Assembly: GCA_017455945.1 (NCBI GenBank) | Contig: JAFTLM010000430.1 | Location: forward strand, 1 to 9,418 | DNA length: 9,418 bases | From: Clostridia bacterium | Lineage (GTDB): Bacteria; Bacillota; Clostridia; Oscillospirales; CAG-272 | Direction of reading: 5' to 3' | Shown here: one piece after another, positions 1-5,106 of the stretch | Layout: each line of letters opens with the position of its first letter | Position numbering within the stretch: the first letter of the stretch is position 1 | The notes under the pieces: generated by a model | What the model was told of the DNA's origin: nothing | The model's input: the letters and a program-made list of their open reading frames with translations, nothing else | The model's database searches: none | Translations under genes and position numbers: made by a program

Positions 1-1
1 A

Positions 2-247
2 GGTGCAACCTACCCCGCTACAGTAGTTAAGATTCTCGCAAGCAAGGACAAACCGGGCGAAGACATCGGTTGCTTTGTTGAATACGCTCCCGGCAAGGAC
101 GGAATGGTTCATATCTCCAAGATCTGCGACAAGAGAATCAATAAGGTTACAGACGCAGGCATCGACGTTGGCTCGGTAGTCAAGGTTAAATATATGGGTC
201 TTGACAAGAAGGGCCGTATGGACTTCTCTATTAAGGACGCTGAGTAA
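2..247 (+). CDS. pnp: Polyribonucleotide nucleotidyltransferase (PNPase), C-terminal S1 domain, 5'-truncated by window edge
   Basis: The frame from base 2 is open to a TAA at 245-247, followed by a second TAA, giving 81 visible residues. They read as one S1 RNA-binding domain: V-K-I near the start, 'GCFVEYAPGKDGMVHIS', then 'DKRINKVTD', 'VGSVVKVKYMGLDKKGRMDFSIKDAE'. The run 'GKDGMVHIS..CDKR..KVTD' closely resembles the S1 domain ending bacterial PNPase, the phosphorolytic 3'-5' exoribonuclease of mRNA decay. Catalytic RNase PH domains and KH domain would lie upstream, outside the window. Residues around 'ASKDKPGEDIG' form an insertion compared with the usual short turn. The protein stops right after the S1 domain, without an acidic tail. 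Another S1 protein (RpsA-like, or a general stress S1 protein) cannot be fully excluded, but the DKR..KVTD stretch favours PNPase. Confidence 0.8.
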   Translation, partial: GATYPATVVKILASKDKPGEDIGCFVEYAPGKDGMVHISKICDKRINKVTDAGIDVGSVVKVKYMGLDKKGRMDFSIKDAE

Positions 248-277
248 TAATAAATAACTTTTTGAAAGGAGAACGAC

Positions 278-1294
278 ATGGCAAGGAAGCCTAACGCAAC
301 CAGGGAATTCAGAACCACCGGTGCAAAACGCCCCGGCAATGCCAAAAACGGCAAAAGGACACAGACCTCGGTAGCTTATCGCACAGCCAGAATAGCCAGA
401 GCACGCCAAAAGCGTGAAATCGAACAGCAAAAGCGTGAAAAAATGATTTTCGCACTCTTCGTTGTCGTCGTGCTGGTTATGATAATCGTTGCCATTCTCG
501 TTTTCAAAAAGGTGTTAGGCAACGAACAAGAGGGCGTCGGTCAGGTCAACCAAAAGCAAACCGCTAATACTCCGGTAACGCAAACGGTAACCGACCCGGT
601 TTTGATCTCCGAAGATGCGGTGCACAAAGGCAACCTCTTGATTGTTGACGCTGAAAACGCCTATTCCTCCGCTCCGCAATCGCTTAAGCTTATAAGCGAT
701 TCCAGAACGCCGTTTACAGACGGCAACGGAAAGACGGTTTATTCTTATTACGTGGCAAAACGCTTTGAAGATAAGCTTGAAGAAAATACGCTTAACGCAT
801 TCAATCAACTTGCCGACGCATTCTACAACGCCACCAAGTCAAAGAGTAACGACCTGTTCGTTAAAAAATCATATGTAAACGGAACCACCGTTTACGGTAT
901 GGGCACGGCTCTTGACCTTGAAATGTGGAAGAGCGGAAGCGACTATTTCGCTTTGAGTGACTCTCGGTATGCAACCGAATACGAGTGGCTAAAAAACAAC
1001 TGCCACAAGTACGGCTTTATCATCACAGAAGATACGGACAAAATGTTTAGCATAAGATTCGTAGGCGTTCCCCATGCAGTGTATATGAACAACGCCGATA
1101 TGTCGTTAGAGCAGTATGTACTGTATCTGGAAAGCAATGAAATAAACGTAAGCACTGAAAGCGGAGACAGTTACCGTATATTCTACGTCAAAGTAAACGG
1201 AGAGTACACCGAAATTCCGATTTCAAGAGATTCCGACTATACCCTGTCCGGAAACAACTCCGACGGAATTATAGTAACAGTAAAAAACAAATAA
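278..1294 (+). CDS. Membrane-anchored VanY-like (peptidase M15B) protein lacking the zinc-binding histidines; probable pseudoenzyme
   Basis: The 338-residue protein starts at ATG 278 behind a strong site, AAAGGAG at 265-271. Residues 1-54 are very basic (Arg/Lys/Gln-rich, probably cytoplasmic); about 56-77 form one hydrophobic membrane segment; the rest should be extracytoplasmic. Residues about 120-285 follow the fold order of VanY D-Ala-D-Ala carboxypeptidases: G-T-A-L-D at 209-213, 'YEWLKNNCHKYGFII' at 235-249, 'RFVGVPHAVYM' at 260-270 and 'LEQYVLYL' at 277-284. In active members the first motif is S-x-H-x-x-G-x-A-x-D and the second E-P-W-H-x-R-Y-V-G. Here Tyr206 occupies the first His position and Ser258 the second, so two of three zinc ligands are gone while Asp213 and the scaffold remain. 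It lies 30 bp after the PNPase-like gene on the same strand and may be co-transcribed with it. The fold call is confident; loss of activity is inferred from the missing ligands. Confidence 0.75.
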   Translation: MARKPNATREFRTTGAKRPGNAKNGKRTQTSVAYRTARIARARQKREIEQQKREKMIFALFVVVVLVMIIVAILVFKKVLGNEQEGVGQVNQKQTANTPVTQTVTDPVLISEDAVHKGNLLIVDAENAYSSAPQSLKLISDSRTPFTDGNGKTVYSYYVAKRFEDKLEENTLNAFNQLADAFYNATKSKSNDLFVKKSYVNGTTVYGMGTALDLEMWKSGSDYFALSDSRYATEYEWLKNNCHKYGFIITEDTDKMFSIRFVGVPHAVYMNNADMSLEQYVLYLESNEINVSTESGDSYRIFYVKVNGEYTEIPISRDSDYTLSGNNSDGIIVTVKNK

Positions 1295-1307
1295 TTATAA
1301 GCAGAAC

Positions 1308-1338
1308 AAAATGGCTGATTCAATGAATCATCCATTTT
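1308..1338 (+). terminator. Stem-loop after the VanY-like gene, probable terminator
   Basis: Starting 14 bases past the stop codon, AAAATGG-C-TGATTC (1308-1321) pairs with GAATCA-T-CCATTTT (1325-1338). This gives 13 base pairs with one internal C/T mismatch and a 3-base loop. The U-rich stretch is part of the stem rather than a long free tail, so efficiency is uncertain. It separates the leftmost genes from the repeat that follows. Confidence 0.5.
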
Positions 1339-1397
1339 ACGTTAAGGCACAATAAATAAAACTGCTTATTTGCCAAAAACCAGAAGGCAAAGAAAAA

Positions 1398-1595
1398 CGC
1401 CCGCAAGTGTTGGGCGGTGCGGGCGACAGGACTTGGGAACCTGGCTTGCGGGTAATTTGGCGGTGACGGAAACGCGCGAGACGCAAGCCTGCAATCCCTT
1501 CGGGCTTGAAGTTCAAGTATGTAATTACCATAGCAAGAAGAGGCGGAGGCACAATGTGCCTCCGCCTCTTCTTGGCGTGTGTGGACAAAAAAGAT
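1398..1595 (+). repeat. Structured interspersed repeat, copy 1 (complete block + hairpin + tail)
   Basis: This copy fills most of the 363-base gene-free stretch 1295-1657. It has a small leading hairpin (CGCCC 1398-1402 with GGGCG 1412-1416); a 118-nt block at 1416-1533; a 19-bp perfect hairpin (1534-1552 with 1556-1574, loop AAT); and a 22-nt tail at 1574-1595 ending in ACAAAAAAGAT. Inside the block, GGCTTGCG (1443-1450) pairs with CGCAAGCC (1482-1489), and a small CCC-TTC-GGG hairpin sits at 1496-1504. Bases 1445-1575 match 3394-3524 at 125 of 131 positions. The tail is identical to 3684-3705. No reading frame with coding character was seen in it. Function is unknown. It lies just beyond the 3' end of the convergent AlbA_2 gene and could end transcription from either side. 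Confidence 0.8.
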
Positions 1596-1657
1596 CCGAT
1601 CTGCCAAGCAAATAATTTTAATGTCACAAAGCCTCATTCAAAGCATAATTTTTCACT

Positions 1658-3118
1658 TTATGCTTTTAATTTATACACACGATTTTTATTGCCGCCTTCA
1701 GCAACAATGATTTCATCCTGCACCATTTCGGCAAGTATCTCTTTGGCTCTTGTAGCCCTCAACCCGAGAAGCTCTGCAATTTCAATGCTCTTTGCGGAAA
1801 CATTTTCGGTGAGATAAGAAACAATCGCTTGTTTATGTGCGACGGTTTTTGCCGCCGCTTTTTTATCGCCGTTTTTTATCGTCGCTTTTTTATCTACGCT
1901 TTTTCCTATTGTCAGCGATAAAGTGATTCTGTCGGGTTCAAAGCTTTCGTTAATAACCGGAGCCGACCAACCTTGCTTTTTCCAAACGCTGAAAATGTTC
2001 GGGATACCGCTACCTGCGCGCTCACCTACGTCGATAAGGTTGAACATCTTGATGAGCGTGCTGTTACGAGGGTCGGAAACTCCGCCACTCTTTGCGGCTT
2101 CGACGTCGATACGAAATCCGCCTGGGTTTGAAAGCGTGATAACATCTTTTTTCTTAATTATGACAAGACCTTGTCTGCCGTAATAATCGGCGTTTATCAA
2201 GCAATTGGCAAGAGCTTCACGCAATGCTTTATGAACGGGGGTATCGTCAATGCGGTCACCGCCTTCGAGCTTGAACGGAACTTTAATATCCTGCGTGATC
2301 TTGTTGTAAACACGGAAATAGAAATCGTAAACATTTCCACTCCAATCGCCCGACGAAGAAACAATACGGTCAGTCCAACGGGTGCTCGGATCAAACTGCT
2401 CTTGATAATCAAGGAAATATGCGGGAAATTCTTTTACGATTTCGTATTCATAGCCAAACATCAAAAGTCCCGCGGCAGTGGGGTGCATCTTTCCGTCGTT
2501 TGATCTTCCAACCGCGCCAAGCTTGTAAAGGAACTCCACGTCTTCAAGCTCCTCCCAAACGTGTCCTGGACGGTAGTTCTTCATACGGATACGATAACGC
2601 TTCACGCTGTCGTAATCGAATACGTCAAGCTCCATGTTTTCAAGCACGAGCATATCCTGCGTCTTAATTGCGGCATCGCGCATCATAGCCCCGACTTCTT
2701 CCTTGGTACATTTGTAGTCGCCCTCACCGTTGCGGCGGTAGCTTCCAGAAAGAGGATTGCCGTCGATATACACAGGCTTATCGCTGCGCTGTGCACGAGG
2801 CACACGGATAGCCACAATGTGCTTGCCGTCAACTTCTTCGATTGTAACATCTCTGTCTGAGAGAATGTTTGCACTTACCTTGTTCGTATTATTAACAATA
2901 TCCCAAAAGTCTTTTATCAGCCTATCGGGATCAGGCAAATCGACAGGATACAGGGATTTGTCGGCATGTTCTTCAACCCCAAGCAGAATTATACCACCAA
3001 GCGTATTGGCAAAAGCGGAATAGGTTTCCCAAATGCTACGAGGCAGACCACCTACAGCCTTTTTCGCTTCAATGCGGTTGTTCTCTTTATATTTTTCTAT
3101 ATTGGTAAAATCAATCAT
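1658..3118 (-). CDS. AlbA_2 / HATPase_c_4 / winged-helix putative transcriptional regulator (COG2865-like)
   Basis: The 486-residue protein starts at 3118, seven bases after GGAGG on the minus strand. Residues about 10-145 form an AlbA_2 (Schlafen-type) domain, with E-A-K-K at 17-20, 'AFANTLGGIILLGVEE' at 35-50, and 'YRRNGEGDYKCTKEEV' at 127-142 closing it. Residues about 295-402 form a divergent GHKL ATP-binding domain: 'EALANCLINADY' at 301-312, 'NPGGF' at 331-335 and 'GERAGSGIPNI' at 366-376. A Lys/Ala/Asp-rich linker (406-428) leads to a winged-helix domain (about 429-486) with 'SAKSIEIAELLGLRATRAKEILAEM'. This three-part order is known from proteins labelled 'putative transcriptional regulator' or 'RecG-related'; their biochemical role is poorly defined and some lie in defence or mobile regions. 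It appears complete and monocistronic, with its own promoter, and is bracketed by same-orientation repeat copies. The domain assignment is strong; the biological role is unknown. Confidence 0.85.
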   Translation of the reverse strand: MIDFTNIEKYKENNRIEAKKAVGGLPRSIWETYSAFANTLGGIILLGVEEHADKSLYPVDLPDPDRLIKDFWDIVNNTNKVSANILSDRDVTIEEVDGKHIVAIRVPRAQRSDKPVYIDGNPLSGSYRRNGEGDYKCTKEEVGAMMRDAAIKTQDMLVLENMELDVFDYDSVKRYRIRMKNYRPGHVWEELEDVEFLYKLGAVGRSNDGKMHPTAAGLLMFGYEYEIVKEFPAYFLDYQEQFDPSTRWTDRIVSSSGDWSGNVYDFYFRVYNKITQDIKVPFKLEGGDRIDDTPVHKALREALANCLINADYYGRQGLVIIKKKDVITLSNPGGFRIDVEAAKSGGVSDPRNSTLIKMFNLIDVGERAGSGIPNIFSVWKKQGWSAPVINESFEPDRITLSLTIGKSVDKKATIKNGDKKAAAKTVAHKQAIVSYLTENVSAKSIEIAELLGLRATRAKEILAEMVQDEIIVAEGGNKNRVYKLKA

Positions 3119-3195
3119 TTTATGCCTCCAAATATATGAAATATGCCTCGACTCATAAAACTTGTCAACAATACTGTCTCTCTTTTCCTGTTAAC

Positions 3196-3224
3196 AGTAT
3201 ATCACATTATCGGTGATTTTTCAA
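3196..3224 (-). promoter_or_regulatory. Sigma-A type promoter of the AlbA_2 gene with overlapping palindromes
   Basis: On the minus strand, TTGAAA (+ coordinates 3219-3224) and TATACT (3196-3201) are 17 bases apart, close to consensus. The spacer region holds an inverted repeat, ATCAC (3201-3205) with GTGAT (3213-3217). The -10 box overlaps a 10-base palindrome, CTGTTAACAG (3188-3197). Both sit where a repressor would block polymerase, so autoregulation is plausible. The transcript would carry a leader of about 70 nt. Confidence 0.6.
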
Positions 3225-3244
3225 TATCTTTTGGTGAAAGATTA

Positions 3245-3273
3245 TTTTCATTAGCATCATTATGTGTTATAAT
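3245..3273 (+). promoter_or_regulatory. Candidate + strand promoter reading into the repeat array
   Basis: TGT-TATAAT at 3265-3273 is a perfect extended -10 element. A weak -35 (TTTTCA, 3245-3250) lies 17 bases upstream. It is back to back with the AlbA_2 promoter and points into the repeat array at 3343-3705, with no + strand gene downstream. If active it would start an RNA near 3280 covering the array. Confidence 0.4.
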
Positions 3274-3342
3274 CAATACACCGTAATATGTATGAAATTT
3301 ATAAATCAAAAATCTATCTGAAACACTTGAAAAACAAGGAAA

Positions 3343-3388
3343 CACCTGTTGGAGTCCAAACCCTGGAGGGTTCGAATTGCAACAGGTG
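3343..3388 (+). repeat. Leading hairpin of the second repeat array
   Basis: CACCTGTTG (3343-3351) pairs perfectly with CAACAGGTG (3380-3388). Inside, AACCC (3359-3363) pairs with GGGTT (3368-3372) around TGGA. It stands immediately before the partial block of copy 2, in the place where copy 1 has the first 29 nt of its block, so it seems to replace that part. It contains GGTTCGAAT, which resembles a tRNA T-loop, but no T-stem forms. Confidence 0.6.
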
Positions 3389-3393
3389 CTTCA

Positions 3394-3523
3394 CTTGCGG
3401 GTAATTTGGCGGTGACGGAAACATGCGAGACGCAAGCCTGCAATCCCTTCGGGCTTGAAGTTCAAGTATGTAATTACCATAGCAACAAGAGGCGGAGGCA
3501 CATTGTACCTCCGCCTCTTGTTG
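3394..3523 (+). repeat. Structured interspersed repeat, copy 2 (5'-truncated block + hairpin)
   Basis: Bases 3394-3524 align without gaps to 1445-1575 with six differences. Two of those differences form a compensatory pair in the hairpin: G1537-C1571 in copy 1 is C3486-G3520 here. The hairpin runs 3483-3501 with 3505-3523, has loop ATT, and has one C/A mismatch (3499/3507). The first 29 nt of the block are missing, so the internal pairing is reduced to CTTGCG (3394-3399) with CGCAAG (3431-3436). Copy 3 begins at the last two bases of this hairpin, making a direct head-to-tail array with a hairpin-to-hairpin period of 158 nt. Confidence 0.8.
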
Positions 3524-3705
3524 GTGCGGGCGACAGGACTTTGGAACCTGGCTTGCGGTCAATTTAGCGATTGCGAAGCTACCGTTTACGCAAGCCTTTC
3601 GTCTCCTACGGAGCCGACGGTTCAATTTGTAATCTCGTGTCAAAAAAAGGACAGAGGGAGCAACGCTCCCTCTGTCCTTTTTTGGCGTGTGTGGACAAAA
3701 AAGAT
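3523..3705 (+). repeat. Structured interspersed repeat, copy 3 (diverged block + different hairpin + tail)
   Basis: The block at 3523-3640 is 118 nt, exactly as in copy 1. Its first 46 nt are nearly identical to copy 1, the middle has diverged, and GGCTTGCG (3550-3557) / CGCAAGCC (3589-3596) are kept at identical offsets. The small hairpin is CTCC-TAC-GGAG (3603-3613), extended by CGT (3600-3602) with ACG (3617-3619); copy 1 uses different bases for the same pairing. The main hairpin (3643-3661 with 3665-3683) is unrelated in sequence to those of copies 1 and 2. The 22-nt tail at 3684-3705 is identical to 1574-1595. The repeat overlaps the 3' end of the minus-strand gene ending at 3640. Confidence 0.78.
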
Positions 3706-4383
3706 ATTTTCGCAAAAGCCTTGTAACACAATGGTGTTTCTATCTTGTTTTGGCTTATAGTTTTTTTTGGATTTTATTTTATTCTTGTTTTTCTGGTTTT
3801 GTTTTAATGTTTCACAGAATTCCGAAATAACCGGATATGACTTGTCGCCCCCCGCTGCTGCTCGAAAATGTGATAAAACATCCCACCCTTTTTCAGCATT
3901 ATAAAGATAAGAAAATTCATGTTCTACTATTTTTTTGTCAACAGTCCCTTGTTGCCATGCTACAAGTACAGTTTCTAAGGTGTTTAAATAAGAAATAACA
4001 TGCCAACGTAATTCCAGCAATTGTTTTCCGGAAATTTCGTACTTCTCCGATGTATTTTCCCCGCATGCACTACACTCCCCAGTTCCTGCCATCCCGCATA
4101 TAGAACAAAGCATTTGTTTAATTTCAGCATTAACCTTAAAAGGCTGCTCCAAATAAAGATTTCTACATTGTTCTTCGCTAAAACGCTCAACAATTTTTTC
4201 AGCTGTGCTTGTTGCCCTCTTAAGAGAAGCACTCCAAGACATCATCATATCCACCGTTCTTTGTCTTCTCTGTTCTTCATGTAACTTTTTGCTTTGCATA
4301 TGTGTTACAAATATTTGTATAACGATTAAACATGCCGAGGCTGCACTTATTCCGGAAAAAATCAAGGTCCAATTTATTGTCAT
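3640..4383 (-). CDS. Unrecognised membrane-anchored protein with a four-cysteine (CxxC-x7-CxxC) knuckle; C-terminus encoded by the repeat
   Basis: The 247-residue protein starts at 4383 behind AAGGAG (minus strand, six bases before the ATG). Residues about 7-27 are one hydrophobic membrane segment, followed by a helical, charged region (30-75). Cys93, Cys96, Cys104 and Cys107 form a C-x2-C-x7-C-x2-C pattern likely to bind zinc. Residues about 118-195 are helical ('RWHVISYLNTLETVLVAWQQGTVDKKIVEHEF'), recalling DUF4760-type proteins, but this resemblance is weak and from memory. A Lys/Asn-rich tail (197-215) follows. Residues 227-247 are encoded entirely by the repeat unit, whose edge coincides with the codon for residue 227 at 3703-3705. 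The original stop codon was probably replaced when the repeat arrived. No function is proposed. It is probably transcribed alone and ended by the repeat's hairpin. Confidence 0.65.
   Translation of the reverse strand: MTINWTLIFSGISAASACLIVIQIFVTHMQSKKLHEEQRRQRTVDMMMSWSASLKRATSTAEKIVERFSEEQCRNLYLEQPFKVNAEIKQMLCSICGMAGTGECSACGENTSEKYEISGKQLLELRWHVISYLNTLETVLVAWQQGTVDKKIVEHEFSYLYNAEKGWDVLSHFRAAAGGDKSYPVISEFCETLKQNQKNKNKIKSKKNYKPKQDRNTIVLQGFCENIFFVHTRQKRTEGALLPLSFF
3643..3683 (-). terminator. Strong intrinsic terminator formed by the copy 3 hairpin
   Basis: On the minus strand the stem GGACAGAGGGAGC with its complement, loop GTT, is followed at once by seven T residues (complement of 3642-3648). 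This is a textbook intrinsic terminator for the gene ending at 3640. Read on the + strand, the same hairpin is followed by six T residues (3678-3683), so it can work in both directions. It overlaps the last codons of the minus-strand gene. Confidence 0.75.
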
Positions 4384-4484
4384 ATATTCTCCTTAATATA
4401 TCGGTGATTACATAGAGTTTTATAATACACTACAATGTCTTTTATTTTTGTAAAGTAATCCAATAATTAAAACTTCAAAAAAAC

Positions 4485-5009
4485 ATAACCGAATATCTGC
4501 AAAAATTATTATTTATTTATTTTTATTATTTTTATATTTAGTAAATTTAATTTTTATTTACGGACAGGTTTTGTAGTTGTAAACTGTTTCGGTTTCTCCA
4601 ACTCCGTCAGTATAAGCGGTAACGACAAATTCAGCCTTGTATTCTCTTCCGCTTACTGCGTCGAAGTCAATGCTTATCCCTATTCCGCCGACTGTTTTAC
4701 TCTTATAACCCTCGTCAACATAGACCCATTGACCGTTTATCTTCTCATACAAATATAAGGTTCCTTCAATCATTGAAGCGGTAGACATCTTGCTTGCGCT
4801 TCCCGTAACATTTCCTATATCTCCGTCAAACCCCATGGTCAAATCAATATCGAAAATACTTACCCAACGAGGAGTAACACTGCTCTGTTCTTCCTCAATA
4901 GCAAAAGCATTTACAGAAAACATCATAAGGGCAGCCAAAAGACACACTAATACTTTTAAAAAAATTTTTTTCATATCGATTTTCCTTTCTCTTACAGATA
5001 TTCGATTAT
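4485..5009. repeat. 15-base inverted repeat flanking the secreted-protein gene
   Basis: The left arm, ending CGAATATCTG (4490-4499), and the right arm, starting CAGATATTCG (4995-5004), are perfect complements over 10 bases. They extend to 14 of 15 when the next five bases are included (4485-4489 and 5005-5009). The arms lie on either side of the gene at 4558-4974, one in its 5' leader region and one in the AT-rich stretch past its stop. The interval 4384-4557 otherwise holds only AT-rich sequence and no clear terminator. Confidence 0.4.
4558..4974 (-). CDS. Small secreted protein of unknown function
   Basis: The 138-residue protein starts at 4974 behind AAAGGA (minus strand). It opens with a classic signal peptide: MKKIFLK, a hydrophobic core to about residue 21, and a likely cleavage after A-F-A (residues 23-25), leaving about 113 residues. 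The mature part is rich in beta-forming, polar sequence ('GTLYLYEKINGQWVYVDEG', 'GREYKAEFVVTAYTDG') and ends 'YNYKTCP', with a single cysteine near its end. The style resembles short exported Clostridia proteins such as DUF6147, but I cannot confirm the family. No cell-wall sorting signal or lipobox is present, so it is probably released. Its promoter is unclear: only about 50 bases separate it from the upstream terminator. A near-perfect 15-base inverted repeat flanks the gene. Confidence 0.72.
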   Translation of the reverse strand: MKKIFLKVLVCLLAALMMFSVNAFAIEEEQSSVTPRWVSIFDIDLTMGFDGDIGNVTGSASKMSTASMIEGTLYLYEKINGQWVYVDEGYKSKTVGGIGISIDFDAVSGREYKAEFVVTAYTDGVGETETVYNYKTCP

Positions 5010-5024
5010 CATTCTATTAACAAT

Positions 5025-5060
5025 AAAAATCGCAAAATGTGACAACATTTTGCGATTTTT
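5025..5060 (-). terminator. Intrinsic terminator after the sigma/anti-sigma operon
   Basis: AAAAATCGCAAAATGT (5025-5040) and ACATTTTGCGATTTTT (5045-5060) form a perfect 16-bp stem with a 4-base loop. The arms end in A/T runs on both sides, so it can end transcription in both directions. It lies 46 bases past the anti-sigma stop codon and separates that operon from the secreted-protein gene. Confidence 0.8.
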
Positions 5061-5106
5061 GTCGAATTATACAATTTTATACCATCTCTTTTGTAAAAAC
5101 CATCTG

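Noticed and set aside
1320..1637. Overlapping open frames of 81-105 codons on both strands across repeat copy 1, and similar ones across copies 2-3
   Set aside because: They run through the hairpins and repeat blocks, lack good ribosome sites and have composition that mirrors the repeat. They are artefacts of the repeat rather than genes.
1640..1666. AAAGCATAA/TTATGCTTT stem as terminator of the AlbA_2 gene
   Set aside because: The stem overlaps the final codons, has a 9-base loop and is not followed by a U run on the minus strand. The repeat hairpin beyond it is a better candidate.
1857..1906. Repeated T6 runs (A6 on the coding strand) in the AlbA_2 linker as a programmed frameshift site
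   Set aside because: The runs fall as GAT-AAA-AAA-GCG, not in the X-XXY-YYZ phase needed for -1 slippage, and no downstream hairpin or alternative frame of note follows. They are most simply Lys-rich linker codons.
3365..3376. tRNA T-loop-like GGTTCGAAT within the leading hairpin, suggesting a tRNA or tRNA-like gene
   Set aside because: The flanking bases do not form a T-stem, and no D-arm or anticodon arm can be built in the 46-nt hairpin.
3343..3705. CRISPR array
   Set aside because: Units are far too long, spacing and sequence differ between copies, and no cas gene is present.
3397..3705. Integron attC-like cassette sites
   Set aside because: No tyrosine recombinase (IntI) is in the window and no conserved R'/R'' core triplets were recognised. 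The array-and-hairpin resemblance is only superficial.
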